Shown here: positions 43,554-53,060 of the stretch, one piece after another
Layout: every line of letters starts with the position of its first letter
Position numbering within the stretch: the stretch's first letter is position 1
Source: Marinobacter daepoensis DSM 16072
Lineage (GTDB): Bacteria > Pseudomonadota > Gammaproteobacteria > Pseudomonadales > Oleiphilaceae
Direction: 5' to 3'
Length of the DNA: 64,000 nt
NCBI RefSeq assembly: GCF_000421165.1
Contig: NZ_ATWI01000010.1
Span: forward strand, 186,001 to 250,000
Position numbers and translations under genes: made by a program
Notes under the pieces: generated by a model
Database searches by the model: none
Told to the model about the DNA's origin: nothing
What the model saw: the letters and a program-made list of their open reading frames with translations, nothing else

Positions 43554-44549
43554 TCAGAGCGCCCAGGACAGCGACAGGGTTCCGAAGCTGAAGTTGTCCT
43601 GATTGCGTTGTTCCTCGCCGGTCGAGGCTCTCAGAATCAGGGCCGCCTGAAGCCTGTCCCATTGCCAGGTTCCGCCCAGCCCAATCTGCGCCAGGAACGG
43701 ATCTTCCTTGAAGCGGTAGTCGTCCGCGTTATCTTCCAGATACGAATAAGCAATGTACTCAACACCCAGACCAATGAAGACCGACCAGGCCGTGGCACTC
43801 TCGCTGAAGGAACCCGGGAGCGCAATGGTCGGGGCGGTGCCCGCGTAGTCCGGAATGAAGTTGGTTGGCAGGTGGCGGCCCAGGCGCCAGATCAGGCCGG
43901 TGTTGGCCGTCGTCCGGAAATTTGACAGCACGGCGGAGCCAACCACCGACAGTTGCTGTTCGATGTCCCCCGTTTGTCCGGCGTGCAGCAACTTGCGCCC
44001 GTGTGCTGCCTGCAGACCGCCGATGACATCAGTGCCCAGTTGATTGTCCCAGCCTCGCGGGTCTTCGCTGCCGGTGACTTTGTGTACCCATTTCTGGATG
44101 GCTTCAGCGCCACTTTCCGGGCCTACCACGCCGAGATGCCCGCCGAACCCGGTCACGGTGTCGTCGTTCCAGCTCCAGAGCGTGCCGCTCAGTGACAGGT
44201 GGCCAGCGTAAGGCATGTCGTCCAGCTGGGGCTCTTTTCGGTTGATGTCTTCAGGGGTGACCATCAACTGCCGCAGGCTGAAACTGACCGCGTGCTGGTT
44301 GGCCGGGTCGCCCACGCCGGGCAGAAACGTCAGTCCGTCCCGGGCTGCCCGGGCGAGACTGGCGGACCCTTGATTGCCGGCCTCCGCCGCGGAGGTGAGG
44401 TAGGACAGTCGAACGCCATTGGTGTAACCTCGGTCGCTGCCGGTGAACAGATCGTTGTCCCAGGCGATATTGAACACATCGGCCTGCAGAGGCAGCGGTA
44501 CAAACAAAAGGCACAGACTGATTCGGGCAACGCATGTTTTGACGGTCAT
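43554..44549 (-). CDS. LpxR-like outer-membrane lipid A deacylase (DUF2219)
   Basis: 331 residues with a signal peptide (about 1-23). The mature N-terminus FNIAWDNDLFTGSDRGYTNG contains the DND and SDRGYTNG residues typical of LpxR, where Asn/Asp coordinate the active-site Ca2+. Many alternating strands suggest a 12-stranded barrel. LpxR removes the 3'-acyloxyacyl group from lipid A. The final residues (FGTLSLSWAL) end in a beta strand typical of outer-membrane proteins. It lies 16 bp after the TrmH-family gene. Confidence 0.82.
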   Translation of the reverse strand: MTVKTCVARISLCLLFVPLPLQADVFNIAWDNDLFTGSDRGYTNGVRLSYLTSAAEAGNQGSASLARAARDGLTFLPGVGDPANQHAVSFSLRQLMVTPEDINRKEPQLDDMPYAGHLSLSGTLWSWNDDTVTGFGGHLGVVGPESGAEAIQKWVHKVTGSEDPRGWDNQLGTDVIGGLQAAHGRKLLHAGQTGDIEQQLSVVGSAVLSNFRTTANTGLIWRLGRHLPTNFIPDYAGTAPTIALPGSFSESATAWSVFIGLGVEYIAYSYLEDNADDYRFKEDPFLAQIGLGGTWQWDRLQAALILRASTGEEQRNQDNFSFGTLSLSWAL

Positions 44550-44565
44550 GGGAACGCTCCGGTCT

Positions 44566-45288
44566 TTACTCCCGGTTCAGCTCGTAAACGGCCATGTTGA
44601 CAGCCGACGCCAGGTTCAGGGATTCAATGGCGGCCGCACCGGGAATGGTGTAGGGCCGGGCGCCAAGTAGGGTCAGGGCTTCCCGGGGGATACCCCGCGC
44701 TTCATTGCCGAACAGGTAACAATCGTGGTGCTGGAAGTCGGGCGCAGTGAGGCGTTCTCCGCCGATATCCAGGCAGGCCACCCGGGAGAAACGCTCGCTC
44801 AGTGTGTCCAGGGGAACGTCAGTTTCCAGAGGCACGTGAAAGATGGCCCCCATGCTGGAGCGCACCACCTTCGGGTTGAATGGGTCCACACAGCCCGGGC
44901 TCAGCAGACACCGGAATCCACCAAACCAGGCAAGGGTGCGGAGGATGGTACCCAGATTTCCGGGGTCCTGGATTTCATGGAGATAAATGGCTTTTCCCGG
45001 TCCGGAAGCGTCTCCTGAAGGAGGTAGCGGCACCACCGCCAGGATGCCTTGCGGAGAGCGGGTATCGGCCAGTTGGGCCATCTGCCGCTCCGTGACCACC
45101 TGCTTGGGCCATGGGCTTGGCCAGCTCTCATACGCTCCGCTGACATACAGCTCGGCCTGTCGCCAATGCGACATCTGTTTCCCAGCTTTCTCCAGCTCCA
45201 GCACCAGGTGTTCGCCCTCCACCACGAAGTGTCCGAGAGACTGACGATATTTCTTCTGATGCAGCTTCTTGATGTCATCCAGTTTCAC
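44566..45288 (-). CDS. TrmH/SpoU-family RNA 2'-O-methyltransferase
   Basis: 240 residues. An N-terminal substrate-binding part ([22 protein letters not shown]) resembles RlmB/TrmH relatives. The SPOUT knot motifs are [36 protein letters not shown], and [23 protein letters not shown]. It methylates a ribose in rRNA or tRNA; the site is unknown. The start appears to be GTG 45288. It is divergent from rlmE, another rRNA methyltransferase gene, across 154 bp. Confidence 0.88.
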   Translation of the reverse strand: MKLDDIKKLHQKKYRQSLGHFVVEGEHLVLELEKAGKQMSHWRQAELYVSGAYESWPSPWPKQVVTERQMAQLADTRSPQGILAVVPLPPSGDASGPGKAIYLHEIQDPGNLGTILRTLAWFGGFRCLLSPGCVDPFNPKVVRSSMGAIFHVPLETDVPLDTLSERFSRVACLDIGGERLTAPDFQHHDCYLFGNEARGIPREALTLLGARPYTIPGAAAIESLNLASAVNMAVYELNRE

Positions 45289-45442
45289 TGGTTCGGGTTC
45301 CGTGCGGCTGGGTGGATTGGGGCGTGAACAGTCCGTTCATTGTACTGGTGTACCGGGCGCTTGTCAGGAACGGGTGGCTTTTGCGACGGTGCGGGTGGCG
45401 GCGTACAATGCGTTGTTTCACGGCAGTAAACAGAAGGCTTCC

Positions 45443-46066
45443 ATGGCTCGCTCGAAAAGCAGTAACCGTTGGCTCGAAGAGCACGTAAACGATCCCTTTG
45501 TAAAGCAGGCCCAGCAGGACGGCTACCGCTCCCGTGCCAGCTACAAACTTCTGGAGATCAATAACAAGGACCGGCTGATCAAGCCTACCGATCTGGTGGT
45601 GGATCTGGGCTCGGCACCGGGTGGCTGGTCCCAGGTGGCGGCTAAACTGGTGGGGCACAAGGGCCGTGTGGTGGCGTCGGATATCCTGCCGATGGACCCC
45701 ATTGCAGGGGTCGAGTTTATACAGGGCGATTTCACCGAGCAGGATGTCTTTGATCAGATCATGACAATACTGGACGGTGCCCGCGCCGACGTTGTGATTT
45801 CAGACATGGCTCCCAACATCAGTGGCGTGAACGCGGCTGACCAGGCAGCGTCCATGTATCTGGTGGAGCTGGCCCTGGATATGGCGTGTCAGATTCTCAA
45901 ACCAAAAGGCAGCTTTGTCGCCAAGGTGTTTCATGGTGAGGGCTACGATGAGTATGTGAAGGCGGTGCGCGATGCCTTCAACAAAGTGGTTGTGCGAAAA
46001 CCGGATTCTTCACGGGCCAGGTCCCGGGAAGTCTATCTGGTGGCGACAGGGTTTAAGGGCCGCTGA
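45443..46066 (+). CDS. rlmE: 23S rRNA (uridine-2552-2'-O)-methyltransferase RlmE (FtsJ/RrmJ)
   Basis: 207 residues, matching RlmE. SAM binding by [16 protein letters not shown] (about 52-67), and catalytic K-D-K-E residues in [21 protein letters not shown], and [16 protein letters not shown]. It methylates U2552 of 23S rRNA. ATG 45443 gives the canonical [19 protein letters not shown] start; longer in-frame upstream sequence is not conserved-looking. In many relatives rlmE sits next to ftsH, which is not the case here. Confidence 0.95.
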   Translation: MARSKSSNRWLEEHVNDPFVKQAQQDGYRSRASYKLLEINNKDRLIKPTDLVVDLGSAPGGWSQVAAKLVGHKGRVVASDILPMDPIAGVEFIQGDFTEQDVFDQIMTILDGARADVVISDMAPNISGVNAADQAASMYLVELALDMACQILKPKGSFVAKVFHGEGYDEYVKAVRDAFNKVVVRKPDSSRARSREVYLVATGFKGR

Positions 46067-46107
46067 GCCGGTTTTTACACGTCAACGCCCACAGACAGGA
46101 GGTCAAT

Positions 46108-46494
46108 TTGGCGGAGCAAGAGCAGCAACGAGTTTTGATTCTGGTGACCAGTGGGCCAAGCACGCCCGCCCGGTGTGCGGCCCCGTTTCATACGGCGACC
46201 CTGCTGGCGTGCCTGGATGCAGAGGTCACGCTGTATCTGACCGGTGAGGCCACTGAACTTGCCCGTCCTGGTGTGGCAGAGCAACTTTTTCCGGAGGCAA
46301 ATGGCCAGCCGGTTATCCATTTTATTCGTCAGGCCAAACAGATGGGAGCCCGGTTATTGCTGTGCCGGAAGCCGCCCTTGCCGGGCCAGACGAAACCGGC
46401 GGACCAGCCGTTGATACCTGAGGTGGATGATTACGGCAGTGGCGGCGAAATGGCCGCCATGATCCTTGAATACGAGCGGGTTCTTTCACTATGA
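46108..46494 (+). CDS. DsrE-family protein (cytoplasmic)
   Basis: 128 residues with no signal peptide. The DsrE-like pattern is VLILVTSGPSTPARCAAPFHTATLLACLDAEVTLYLTGEAT then a GARLLLCRKPP segment, whose Cys sits where DsrE proteins carry their active Cys; two more Cys occur early. TTG 46108 is the start, supported by AGGAGGT at 46097-46103. Its end overlaps the GcvH-like gene by 4 bp (ATGA). DsrE-type proteins carry persulfide sulfur; here it may serve the formate dehydrogenase or lipoyl-type partner nearby, but function is unproven. Confidence 0.72.
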   Translation: MAEQEQQRVLILVTSGPSTPARCAAPFHTATLLACLDAEVTLYLTGEATELARPGVAEQLFPEANGQPVIHFIRQAKQMGARLLLCRKPPLPGQTKPADQPLIPEVDDYGSGGEMAAMILEYERVLSL

Positions 46495-46958
46495 ATCTTG
46501 ACGGATTGAGTTTTCCTGATGATCTCTGGTACGCCCCGGCGCACAATCTGTGGTTGCGGGAGGAACCAGCAGGAGAGGTCACTCTGGGGCTGAGTGCCTA
46601 TGGGGCCGCCCTGTACGGTGATATTTTTGCCTTCACGCCGAAACGGGTGGGGATGCACATTCCGGTGGATCGCAGCTTTGGTGTTGTGGAGTTTGCCAAA
46701 GCGGCGGCCTCGGCGAAGTCACCCATTGCCGGCACCGTAACCGCTCATAACGAGGTTTTGCTCCAACGACCGGTGTTGATGACTCGGGACGGGTATGGTG
46801 AGGGCTGGATGATCCGGATGCTGCCTGATGACTGGGCGACGGCTTGCCAGTCTTTACTGCAGGGTGAACAGGCTGTCGCGGCCTTTGTCCGGCAGGCACA
46901 GCGCGATGGTTTTGATCCCGGGGATGATAGCGTTCAGGCCCTCAAACGGCAGTTATGA
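46491..46958 (+). CDS. GcvH-like lipoyl-carrier protein
   Basis: 155 residues, slightly longer than GcvH (about 129). The hybrid barrel is visible: DDLWYAPAHNLWLR, LGLSAYGAALYGDIFAF, FGVVEFAKAAASAKSPIAGTV with K70 aligning to the lipoylated lysine, and GYGEGWMIRMLPDDW. The lysine context EFAKA differs from ESVKA of true GcvH. The C-terminal ~40 residues are extra. GcvT, GcvP and lipoate ligase genes are absent, so it is probably not part of glycine cleavage. It resembles lipoate-binding carriers of sulfur metabolism, such as LbpA linked to sHdr, and is fused translationally to a DsrE-family gene. Confidence 0.78.
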   Translation: MNLDGLSFPDDLWYAPAHNLWLREEPAGEVTLGLSAYGAALYGDIFAFTPKRVGMHIPVDRSFGVVEFAKAAASAKSPIAGTVTAHNEVLLQRPVLMTRDGYGEGWMIRMLPDDWATACQSLLQGEQAVAAFVRQAQRDGFDPGDDSVQALKRQL

Positions 46959-46985
46959 CCCAAAGCGGACTGGTGGCGGGTGAAT

Positions 46986-47081
46986 TGGCGGAGGGCAGTG
47001 GGAGTCGAACCCACCCAGGAACGGCTGCCGTCCCCAACCGGATTTGAAGTCCGGCCACACCACCGGATGTGATTGCCCTCC
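46986..47081 (-). tRNA. selC: tRNA-Sec (UCA anticodon), selC
   Basis: The minus strand folds into a 96-nt RNA including an encoded GCCA 3' end. The 8-bp acceptor stem (GGAGGGCA / TGCCCTCC), the loop CTTCAAAT with anticodon UCA at 47045-47047, the long variable arm and the TΨC-type GGTTCGACTCC loop are diagnostic for bacterial tRNA-Sec. It is directly downstream of selB, on the same strand, and completes the selenocysteine island. Confidence 0.97.
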
Positions 47082-47098
47082 ATAGCAGCACCGCCATA

Positions 47099-49024
47099 CT
47101 AGCCTGTCACGATGCGGGATACTATGCTGCTTTCGTGTCGTATGCGCCGCTGGTTTCCAAAACGACGGGTAACGCCCAGGCGATCCAGATATTCCAACAG
47201 CTGAACACAGCGTTTTCGCCCCAACCCCAGGGCATCGCGGAACTCCACTACTTCAAACCGGTTGGCGTCTCCGGCCAGTTCAATCGTTTGCTCCACCAGT
47301 TGCTCAATGGCCGGCTCCAGGTAGAACAGGTCCCGCACCACTTGGTGTAACTGACCGAGCCGGGCCAGTTTACGCAGCAAAGCGCGCACCTGTTGTTCGT
47401 CCTGATCTTCCAGGCGGGCCAGGTCCCTCACCCAGGGTGGATTGATGCCACCGCCTTCCAGATGGGGGACGAGGCGGGCTTTCAGGGCCTCTTCCTCGGC
47501 ACTTAGTTGAACCCGGTGGTCGGGCCGATGCAGCCAGGGCCCGCTGGAGGCAATGGTTTTGTCTGCCAGGGCTTCGTCCAGCAGTGCGGAAAAAATGGCA
47601 GGCTCCAGGTGGGGCACGCCATAACGCCTCAGGCGGCTGCGGTCCGGGCCAGGCTCGTCTGGTTGTTCCTGGTGAAAGCGCGTAAGTGCCTCTGCCAGGT
47701 TCCGGTGATGCTCTTGCCATAAGGCTTCGCTGAACAGGCGAGGGCCTCGGGCGGTGTTGATGGTCAGGCTGTCCGGGGGCAGTTGCCAGGTGTCAGAAGA
47801 CCGGTTGAACTGGCGTTGCAGGGTGTCGGGCGACAGGCCGTTTTCGGCGTTCGCCAGCAGCGGGGGCAGGGCAACCTCCAGGCCACCGGCCGCCAGGGCC
47901 TTGAGCTGGGCCAGACGGGTCTCGCTCCGCCTTTGCCGGGTTGGCCCGGCCGGGTCCAGCACGGAGCCACCCCCAAGCGTTTGCCGGGCAGACTGATCGC
48001 GCACGATTACTCGGTCACCCCAGATAGCGTGGCAGTGGTTGTTCAGAACCAGCTGCGCGAGACCGTGTTCACCTGGTGCCAGGCGGTTGTGTTCCAGCAA
48101 GGCCACGCGCCCGGTCAGGTGTTGGGCGCCGAGATGAATGTGTACCGGGCTCCAGTGTTCCAGGGCTCTGGGGGCATCGGGTAACAGCGATAACCGGATA
48201 TCCAGCCGCCGGGTGGGGTTCAGCAGTTCCGGCGAAATCAGCCAGCTGCCACGTTTGATCTGCTCCGCTTTTAACCGGTCTCCCACCAGGTTGAGCGCCA
48301 CCCGTTGCCCGCCATGAGCCTGATCCGCCGCCTGGTTCTGGGCGTGTAGGCCGCGTACCCGGACTCGTTGCTGCTGACCGTCGCCACCGCTGAGCAGCAG
48401 TGAATCTCCCACCGCCACGAGCCCTGACAACGCAGTGCCGGTGACGACGGTGCCCGCGCCGGAGACGCTGAACGCCCGGTCTACCGACAGCCGAAACCAG
48501 CTGCCTGCAGCGGTCCTGACGGTGTGGCTGGCCTCCTCGGCGAGTGCCTCGCGCAAGACCATCACGCCCTCGCCGGTGGTGTTCGAGACCCTGAAACAGG
48601 GCGCCTGACGGTAGTGGGTTGTCGCTAGCAGGGCCTGAATATCAGCTTCTGCGACGGCCTGTTGCTCCGGGGTTGCGCGATCACATTTGGTCAGCGCAAC
48701 CCACAGCCGGGGGATGCCCAGCAGCGACAGGATAGCCAGATGTTCCCGGGTTTGTGGCATCACGCCATCGTCGGCAGCCACCACCAGCAGTGCCAGATCG
48801 ACGCCGCCAGCACCGGCCAGCATATTGTGGATGAATCGTTCGTGGCCCGGTACGTCGATAAATCCAACGGTGTCACCGTTTCCCAGTGCTGCATAGCGGT
48901 AGCCCAGATCGATGGTGATGCCACGGTTCTGTTCTTCGCGTCGATGGTCGCCGTCATGGCCGGTCAGAGCCGTGAGCAGGGAGGTCTTGCCATGATCTAT
49001 GTGGCCCGCGGTGGCAATAATCAT
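47099..49024 (-). CDS. selB: Selenocysteine-specific elongation factor SelB
   Basis: 641 residues. EF-Tu-like GTPase motifs: [11 protein letters not shown] at about 7-17, [22 protein letters not shown], and TKCD. Domains II-III follow (about 170-360), then four winged helices to the C-terminus, which recognise the SECIS loop. The tail [23 protein letters not shown] is typical. It delivers Sec-tRNA to UGA. Its ATG overlaps the selA stop. Confidence 0.96.
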   Translation of the reverse strand: MIIATAGHIDHGKTSLLTALTGHDGDHRREEQNRGITIDLGYRYAALGNGDTVGFIDVPGHERFIHNMLAGAGGVDLALLVVAADDGVMPQTREHLAILSLLGIPRLWVALTKCDRATPEQQAVAEADIQALLATTHYRQAPCFRVSNTTGEGVMVLREALAEEASHTVRTAAGSWFRLSVDRAFSVSGAGTVVTGTALSGLVAVGDSLLLSGGDGQQQRVRVRGLHAQNQAADQAHGGQRVALNLVGDRLKAEQIKRGSWLISPELLNPTRRLDIRLSLLPDAPRALEHWSPVHIHLGAQHLTGRVALLEHNRLAPGEHGLAQLVLNNHCHAIWGDRVIVRDQSARQTLGGGSVLDPAGPTRQRRSETRLAQLKALAAGGLEVALPPLLANAENGLSPDTLQRQFNRSSDTWQLPPDSLTINTARGPRLFSEALWQEHHRNLAEALTRFHQEQPDEPGPDRSRLRRYGVPHLEPAIFSALLDEALADKTIASSGPWLHRPDHRVQLSAEEEALKARLVPHLEGGGINPPWVRDLARLEDQDEQQVRALLRKLARLGQLHQVVRDLFYLEPAIEQLVEQTIELAGDANRFEVVEFRDALGLGRKRCVQLLEYLDRLGVTRRFGNQRRIRHESSIVSRIVTG

Positions 49025-50436
49025 GGGGCCGGAACCACCAGTAAGGGCAGTTGCCCGGTAAAGGTGGATTCATCATCCAGCTGGCGAAGGTCCAGCCACA
49101 GGGCATTGTTGTCGAGGCGCCCGACCACGGGAACAGGCAGCGCTCGCAGGGCAGCCATCAGGGCTGTCAGTGCCCGGTTACATTCCCGGCGAGCCCCTTT
49201 GGGCTGAACGCACAGTGCGGCGCTGGCGAGCCTCGCCACCGGCTGTGTGCCGCTGCCGATCATGCCAAGGGCTGGGACGGCTTCCACTTGCCATTTTTCA
49301 CCGAGTTGGCGTGCCATTACCGGGGCGATTCGCTGCGCCTGGGCACGGATGTCTGCCTCGGGTCGGGCCAGAAGGCGCAGGCTGGTCAGGCGGGTATGCA
49401 GGCGATCGGGGTCCTGATAGAGCCGGAGCACGGCTTCCAGAGCCGCCAGCGTCACTTTGTCGACCCTCAGAGCTCGTTTCAGGGGGTGGGCTTTGATGCG
49501 CTTGATGAGCGCTCGACGCCCGACAATCACGCCTGCCTGCGGGCCGCCGAGCAGCTTGTCTCCGCTGAAGGTAACCACGTCGGCCCCCGCTGCCAGCGAT
49601 TCCTGGACTAGCGGTTCCCGGGGGAGCCCCCAGCGGGACAGGTCGACCAGGCTGCCGCTGCCCAGATCTTCCAGTACCGGCAGGTCGTGTTTGCGGCCGA
49701 GCTCTGCCAGGGCCTGGGTTTTTACGCTGGCGGTGAAGCCCTGAATGCTGTAGTTGCTGGGGTGGACCCGCAGGATCAGACCGGAGTGTTCGTTGATGGC
49801 GTTTTCGTAGTCCCGGAGGTGGGTGCGGTTGGTGGTACCCACTTCGTGCAGAGTCACCCCGGCCTGGGACATGATGTCGGGAATGCGGAAAGACCCGCCG
49901 ATTTCGATCAGTTCCCCGCGGGAGATGATGCCTTCACGGCCGGCTCCGAGGGCGCCCAGTGTCAGCAGCACGGCGGCCGCGTTGTTGTTCACCACGGTTG
50001 CAGCCTCGGCACCGGTCAGGTCACAGATCAGATTTTCCAGCAGACTGTCGCGATCTCCACGTTGGCCGTTTGCCAGATCAAACTCGAGATTGACCGGATG
50101 CCTTGCTGCCAGTGCCATGGCCTCAATGGCTTCCTCTGGCATGAGGGCGCGCCCCAGGTTGGTGTGCAGTACGGTGCCGGTCAGGTTGAACATGCGGCGC
50201 AGGTTGGGGGTTTGCTTCTGCTCGATTCGCGCCTTCACGGCTGCAACCAGCCTGGTGTCGGTGAGGGCCTCGGGGTGGAGGGATCTGCTGCGGTAGGCGT
50301 CACCAAGCTCGGCCAGAACGGCCCGGGTCTCGGTGAGCAGTATGGCCCGGCCATACTGCTCTTGCAAACGGCCCATGCCCTCGAGGCTCATGACCTGTTC
50401 CACCGACGGTGGGCGTGGTTGTTGTGGCGCGTTCAT
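49021..50436 (-). CDS. selA: L-seryl-tRNA(Sec) selenium transferase SelA
   Basis: 471 residues, the normal SelA length. The PLP-lysine region reads [18 protein letters not shown], and other features are [33 protein letters not shown], and the Arg/His-rich [15 protein letters not shown]. SelA converts Ser-tRNA(Sec) to Sec-tRNA(Sec) with selenophosphate, which SelD (not in this window) must supply. ATG 50436 gives the expected N-terminus. It overlaps selB by 4 bp. Confidence 0.96.
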   Translation of the reverse strand: MNAPQQPRPPSVEQVMSLEGMGRLQEQYGRAILLTETRAVLAELGDAYRSRSLHPEALTDTRLVAAVKARIEQKQTPNLRRMFNLTGTVLHTNLGRALMPEEAIEAMALAARHPVNLEFDLANGQRGDRDSLLENLICDLTGAEAATVVNNNAAAVLLTLGALGAGREGIISRGELIEIGGSFRIPDIMSQAGVTLHEVGTTNRTHLRDYENAINEHSGLILRVHPSNYSIQGFTASVKTQALAELGRKHDLPVLEDLGSGSLVDLSRWGLPREPLVQESLAAGADVVTFSGDKLLGGPQAGVIVGRRALIKRIKAHPLKRALRVDKVTLAALEAVLRLYQDPDRLHTRLTSLRLLARPEADIRAQAQRIAPVMARQLGEKWQVEAVPALGMIGSGTQPVARLASAALCVQPKGARRECNRALTALMAALRALPVPVVGRLDNNALWLDLRQLDDESTFTGQLPLLVVPAP

Positions 50437-50440
50437 ACTT

Positions 50441-51385
50441 TCAAGCCTCGCGGTTGTGGTTGCCGTCGCCTCCGGGTGCCAGCAGCAGGCTAGGTGCCCG
50501 GCGGTGGAATCCTTGCTCTGCCAGGGACATGTCGAGATCCAGACTGGCGAGATCGGCCGCCACCGCATCGGCGTTCGGGGCATGTTCCAGATAGAGCTGC
50601 TTCAGGCAGGTGTGGCATTCCGGGCAGGCTTCTGCCCGTATCCCATAGGGACTGTCGTCGAAGTGCAGGTACTCAAGCCCGCGGGTGCCGAGGCAGTGGC
50701 TGCATTTGAGTCGCACATAGTGCCACTGGGTGGCGCACAGTGAACACAGGAGGTAACGCGCGCCATCGGCCGGCTGGCGCTGGTGGATAACGCCCGCGAC
50801 GGGCAGAGAGCCGCAACAGGGGCAGACGGTCTGGTCTTCCTGTTCTCGAATGTTTTGAGCCGGTACCTGATCAAGCCACAGGGTCCAGGTGAGTTGCAGG
50901 GCGGCCCCGAGAAATGGCACCACGGCGCCGGGCAGGTCGCTGAAGCGACCGCCGGTCAGGTCTTTGGCCCAGTCCAGGCGCTGTTGATGGCTGGCCTCTT
51001 GTAGTTGGGCGAGGGCCTGGGTGACGGGAGCGGGCAGGTCCGGGTTCTGCTTGCTGAACCGGGTAAGCCAAACATCCAGCACGGTCTGCCAGTGGCTTTC
51101 CTGCAACAGGGAGTCGACGGCCAGCGGAGGCATCTGGTGCTTCAGGGCGGTGACCAGGGCGGGCTGGTCCAGATCGGGCAGTTCCGGCGGATTGGCCAAG
51201 AGTTCATCTTGCGCCGCGCTTACCCGGGCAATCAGGTTCAGGTAGGCCGCCAGGGGGTGGTCGGCCGCCAGGCTTGCCAGGCCTTCGGCGCGCCGGGCAA
51301 ACACATCTTTCGGTGGAAGCAGGACAAAGGGTGGTGTGGTGGCGGATGCTTCAATCTGCCCGGGTTCAATAATCTTCGAGGACAC
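50441..51385 (-). CDS. fdhE: Formate dehydrogenase accessory protein FdhE
   Basis: 314 residues. It has the rubredoxin-like Cys motifs of Fdh[30 protein letters not shown] and [14 protein letters not shown]. These bind iron. FdhE is needed for activity of formate dehydrogenases. GTG 51385 is selected because AAGGAG sits 7 bp before it; an upstream TTG at 51409 would bury that site inside the gene. It lies between fdoI and selA on the same strand. Confidence 0.93.
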   Translation of the reverse strand: MSSKIIEPGQIEASATTPPFVLLPPKDVFARRAEGLASLAADHPLAAYLNLIARVSAAQDELLANPPELPDLDQPALVTALKHQMPPLAVDSLLQESHWQTVLDVWLTRFSKQNPDLPAPVTQALAQLQEASHQQRLDWAKDLTGGRFSDLPGAVVPFLGAALQLTWTLWLDQVPAQNIREQEDQTVCPCCGSLPVAGVIHQRQPADGARYLLCSLCATQWHYVRLKCSHCLGTRGLEYLHFDDSPYGIRAEACPECHTCLKQLYLEHAPNADAVAADLASLDLDMSLAEQGFHRRAPSLLLAPGGDGNHNREA

Positions 51386-51465
51386 CGGTTGGCTCCTTGG
51401 CGGTTGCAATAAACAAACAGCGCCCTCTGGCGCTGCCTGAATTTTTCATCAGTTTACAACTACAA

Positions 51466-51496
51466 GGGCGGAGCCTCGACCGCGAGTGCTCCGCCC
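51466..51496 (-). other. Intercistronic hairpin between fdoI and fdhE
   Basis: GGGCGGAGC (51466-51474) and GCTCCGCCC (51488-51496) form a 9-bp stem with a 13-base loop, just after fdoI. No strong T-run follows on the minus strand. It could separate structural from accessory gene expression. Confidence 0.55.
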
Positions 51497-51503
51497 TGTG
51501 CGG

Positions 51504-52139
51504 TCAGCGCTGGTTCTTGCGCACTTCGTCGTACCACAGGGCGTGGTGCTTGCGTGCCCAGGCACGGCTGACTTTGCCGGAGGTCATGGCCCCCACCGAG
51601 CCCTTTACCCAGATGGCCGCGTAGACGTGCACGATAATGCTGGTAATCAGCACAAAGGCCGCAAACGCGTGCAACAGGCTGGCAAAGCGGATCATGCCAA
51701 TACCGAAGAAGTCGCTGAAGTACTCGCGCCAGATCACGATGCCGCTGAACAGCAGCGCCAGCATGCTGATGACCAGTACCCAGAACAGCAGTTTCTGGCC
51801 GGCATTGTATTTGCCAATGCGCGGCAGATTTTCTTCCTGGTTGCTGATCACGTCACGCCACTGGGATAGCCATTGGCGGTCGTGGGCCTTGAACCGGTTT
51901 CGACCGGCAAAGCGGAAGGCGAGCCCCAGGAAGAACAGCATCATGGCCACGCCGATAAACGGGTGAAGGATGCGGGTCCAGGGGCCGCCACCGAACAGGT
52001 TGGTCAGCCAGAACAGGGCCGGGTGGAACAGCGCCAGGCCAGAGAGTGCAGCCAGCACGAACAGCAATGCGACCGCCCAGTGGTTGGATCGTTCGTTAGC
52101 GTTGTAACGCTGAAGATCCTGGTTTTCGTTACCGTTCAT
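51504..52139 (-). CDS. fdoI: Formate dehydrogenase gamma (cytochrome b556) subunit
   Basis: 211 residues with four hydrophobic segments, the FdnI/FdoI layout. Haem-ligand His candidates occur in [36 protein letters not shown] and [19 protein letters not shown]. It carries electrons to the quinone pool. ATG 52139, with GGGAGG upstream, overlaps the fdoH stop by 11 bp; longer in-frame upstream reading is not expected. Confidence 0.92.
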   Translation of the reverse strand: MNGNENQDLQRYNANERSNHWAVALLFVLAALSGLALFHPALFWLTNLFGGGPWTRILHPFIGVAMMLFFLGLAFRFAGRNRFKAHDRQWLSQWRDVISNQEENLPRIGKYNAGQKLLFWVLVISMLALLFSGIVIWREYFSDFFGIGMIRFASLLHAFAAFVLITSIIVHVYAAIWVKGSVGAMTSGKVSRAWARKHHALWYDEVRKNQR

Positions 52140-53058
52140 CAGACGTCCCTCCCGCATCCGGGCTGTTTGTGCCCGCTTGTGCCGCATCGTGTTCCACGGC
52201 GGCTTCGTCTTCTTTGCTCACCCGGTTAGGTCCGATCCGGATGTAGTGGAAGAAGCCGGCAGCCGCTGTGGCCGCCATGGCCAGCATGGCCAGGGGTTTG
52301 GCGACGCCTTTCCAGGCGCCCACCAGAGGGCTGATGGCCGGGTCTTTGGGCAAGTCGCTGTAGAGCTGCGGCTTGTCGGCGTGATGCAGAACGTACATCA
52401 CGTGGGTGCCTCCAACCCCCTGAGGGTCGTAGATTCCGGCGTTTTCGTAGCCCCGGCCCTTGAGGTCCTGGATGCGCCAGTTGGCATGCTCCTTCATCTC
52501 GTCCTTGGTGCCGAAAACGATTGCCCCGGTTGGGCAGGTTTTCACGCAGGCGGGTTCAAGGCCTACCGAGACCCGGTCGGAACACAGGGTACACTTGTAG
52601 GCTTTGTTGTCCTTTTTGGAGATGCGGGGCACGTCGAACGGGCAACCGGTCACGCAGTAGCCACAGCCAATGCATTTGTCCTGGTCGAAGTCGACGATGC
52701 CATTGTCGTATTTCACGATGGCACCGGGGCTCGGGCAGGCCTTCAGGCAGCCCGGGTCTTCGCAGTGCATGCAGCCGTCTTTTCGGATCAGCCACTCCAG
52801 GTCGCCTTCACTGGTCTCGTGTTCGTCGAAGCGCATGACGGTCCAGGAATCGGCGGTGAGGTCTGAGGGGTTGTCGTACACCCCCACGTTGTCACCGACC
52901 TCATCCCGAAGGTCATTCCATTCCGAACACGCTACCTGACAGGCCTTGCAGCCAATGCACACGGTGGTGTCGATCAGCTTGGCCACCTCGTCGAACTGAC
53001 GCACTGAGGGGCTGGCGGTGGTGGTGGCGGAGCGTGCGATGATGTCTTGAGTCGCCAT
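52129..53058 (-). CDS. fdoH: Formate dehydrogenase beta (iron-sulfur) subunit
   Basis: 309 residues. Four ferredoxin-type Cys motifs: [44 protein letters not shown], and [21 protein letters not shown], which carry four [4Fe-4S] clusters. A single C-terminal TM helix ([15 protein letters not shown]) anchors it. It passes electrons from FdoG to the cytochrome b subunit. A 2-bp gap separates it from fdoG. Confidence 0.95.
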   Translation of the reverse strand: MATQDIIARSATTTASPSVRQFDEVAKLIDTTVCIGCKACQVACSEWNDLRDEVGDNVGVYDNPSDLTADSWTVMRFDEHETSEGDLEWLIRKDGCMHCEDPGCLKACPSPGAIVKYDNGIVDFDQDKCIGCGYCVTGCPFDVPRISKKDNKAYKCTLCSDRVSVGLEPACVKTCPTGAIVFGTKDEMKEHANWRIQDLKGRGYENAGIYDPQGVGGTHVMYVLHHADKPQLYSDLPKDPAISPLVGAWKGVAKPLAMLAMAATAAAGFFHYIRIGPNRVSKEDEAAVEHDAAQAGTNSPDAGGTSDER

Positions 53059-53060
53059 GA

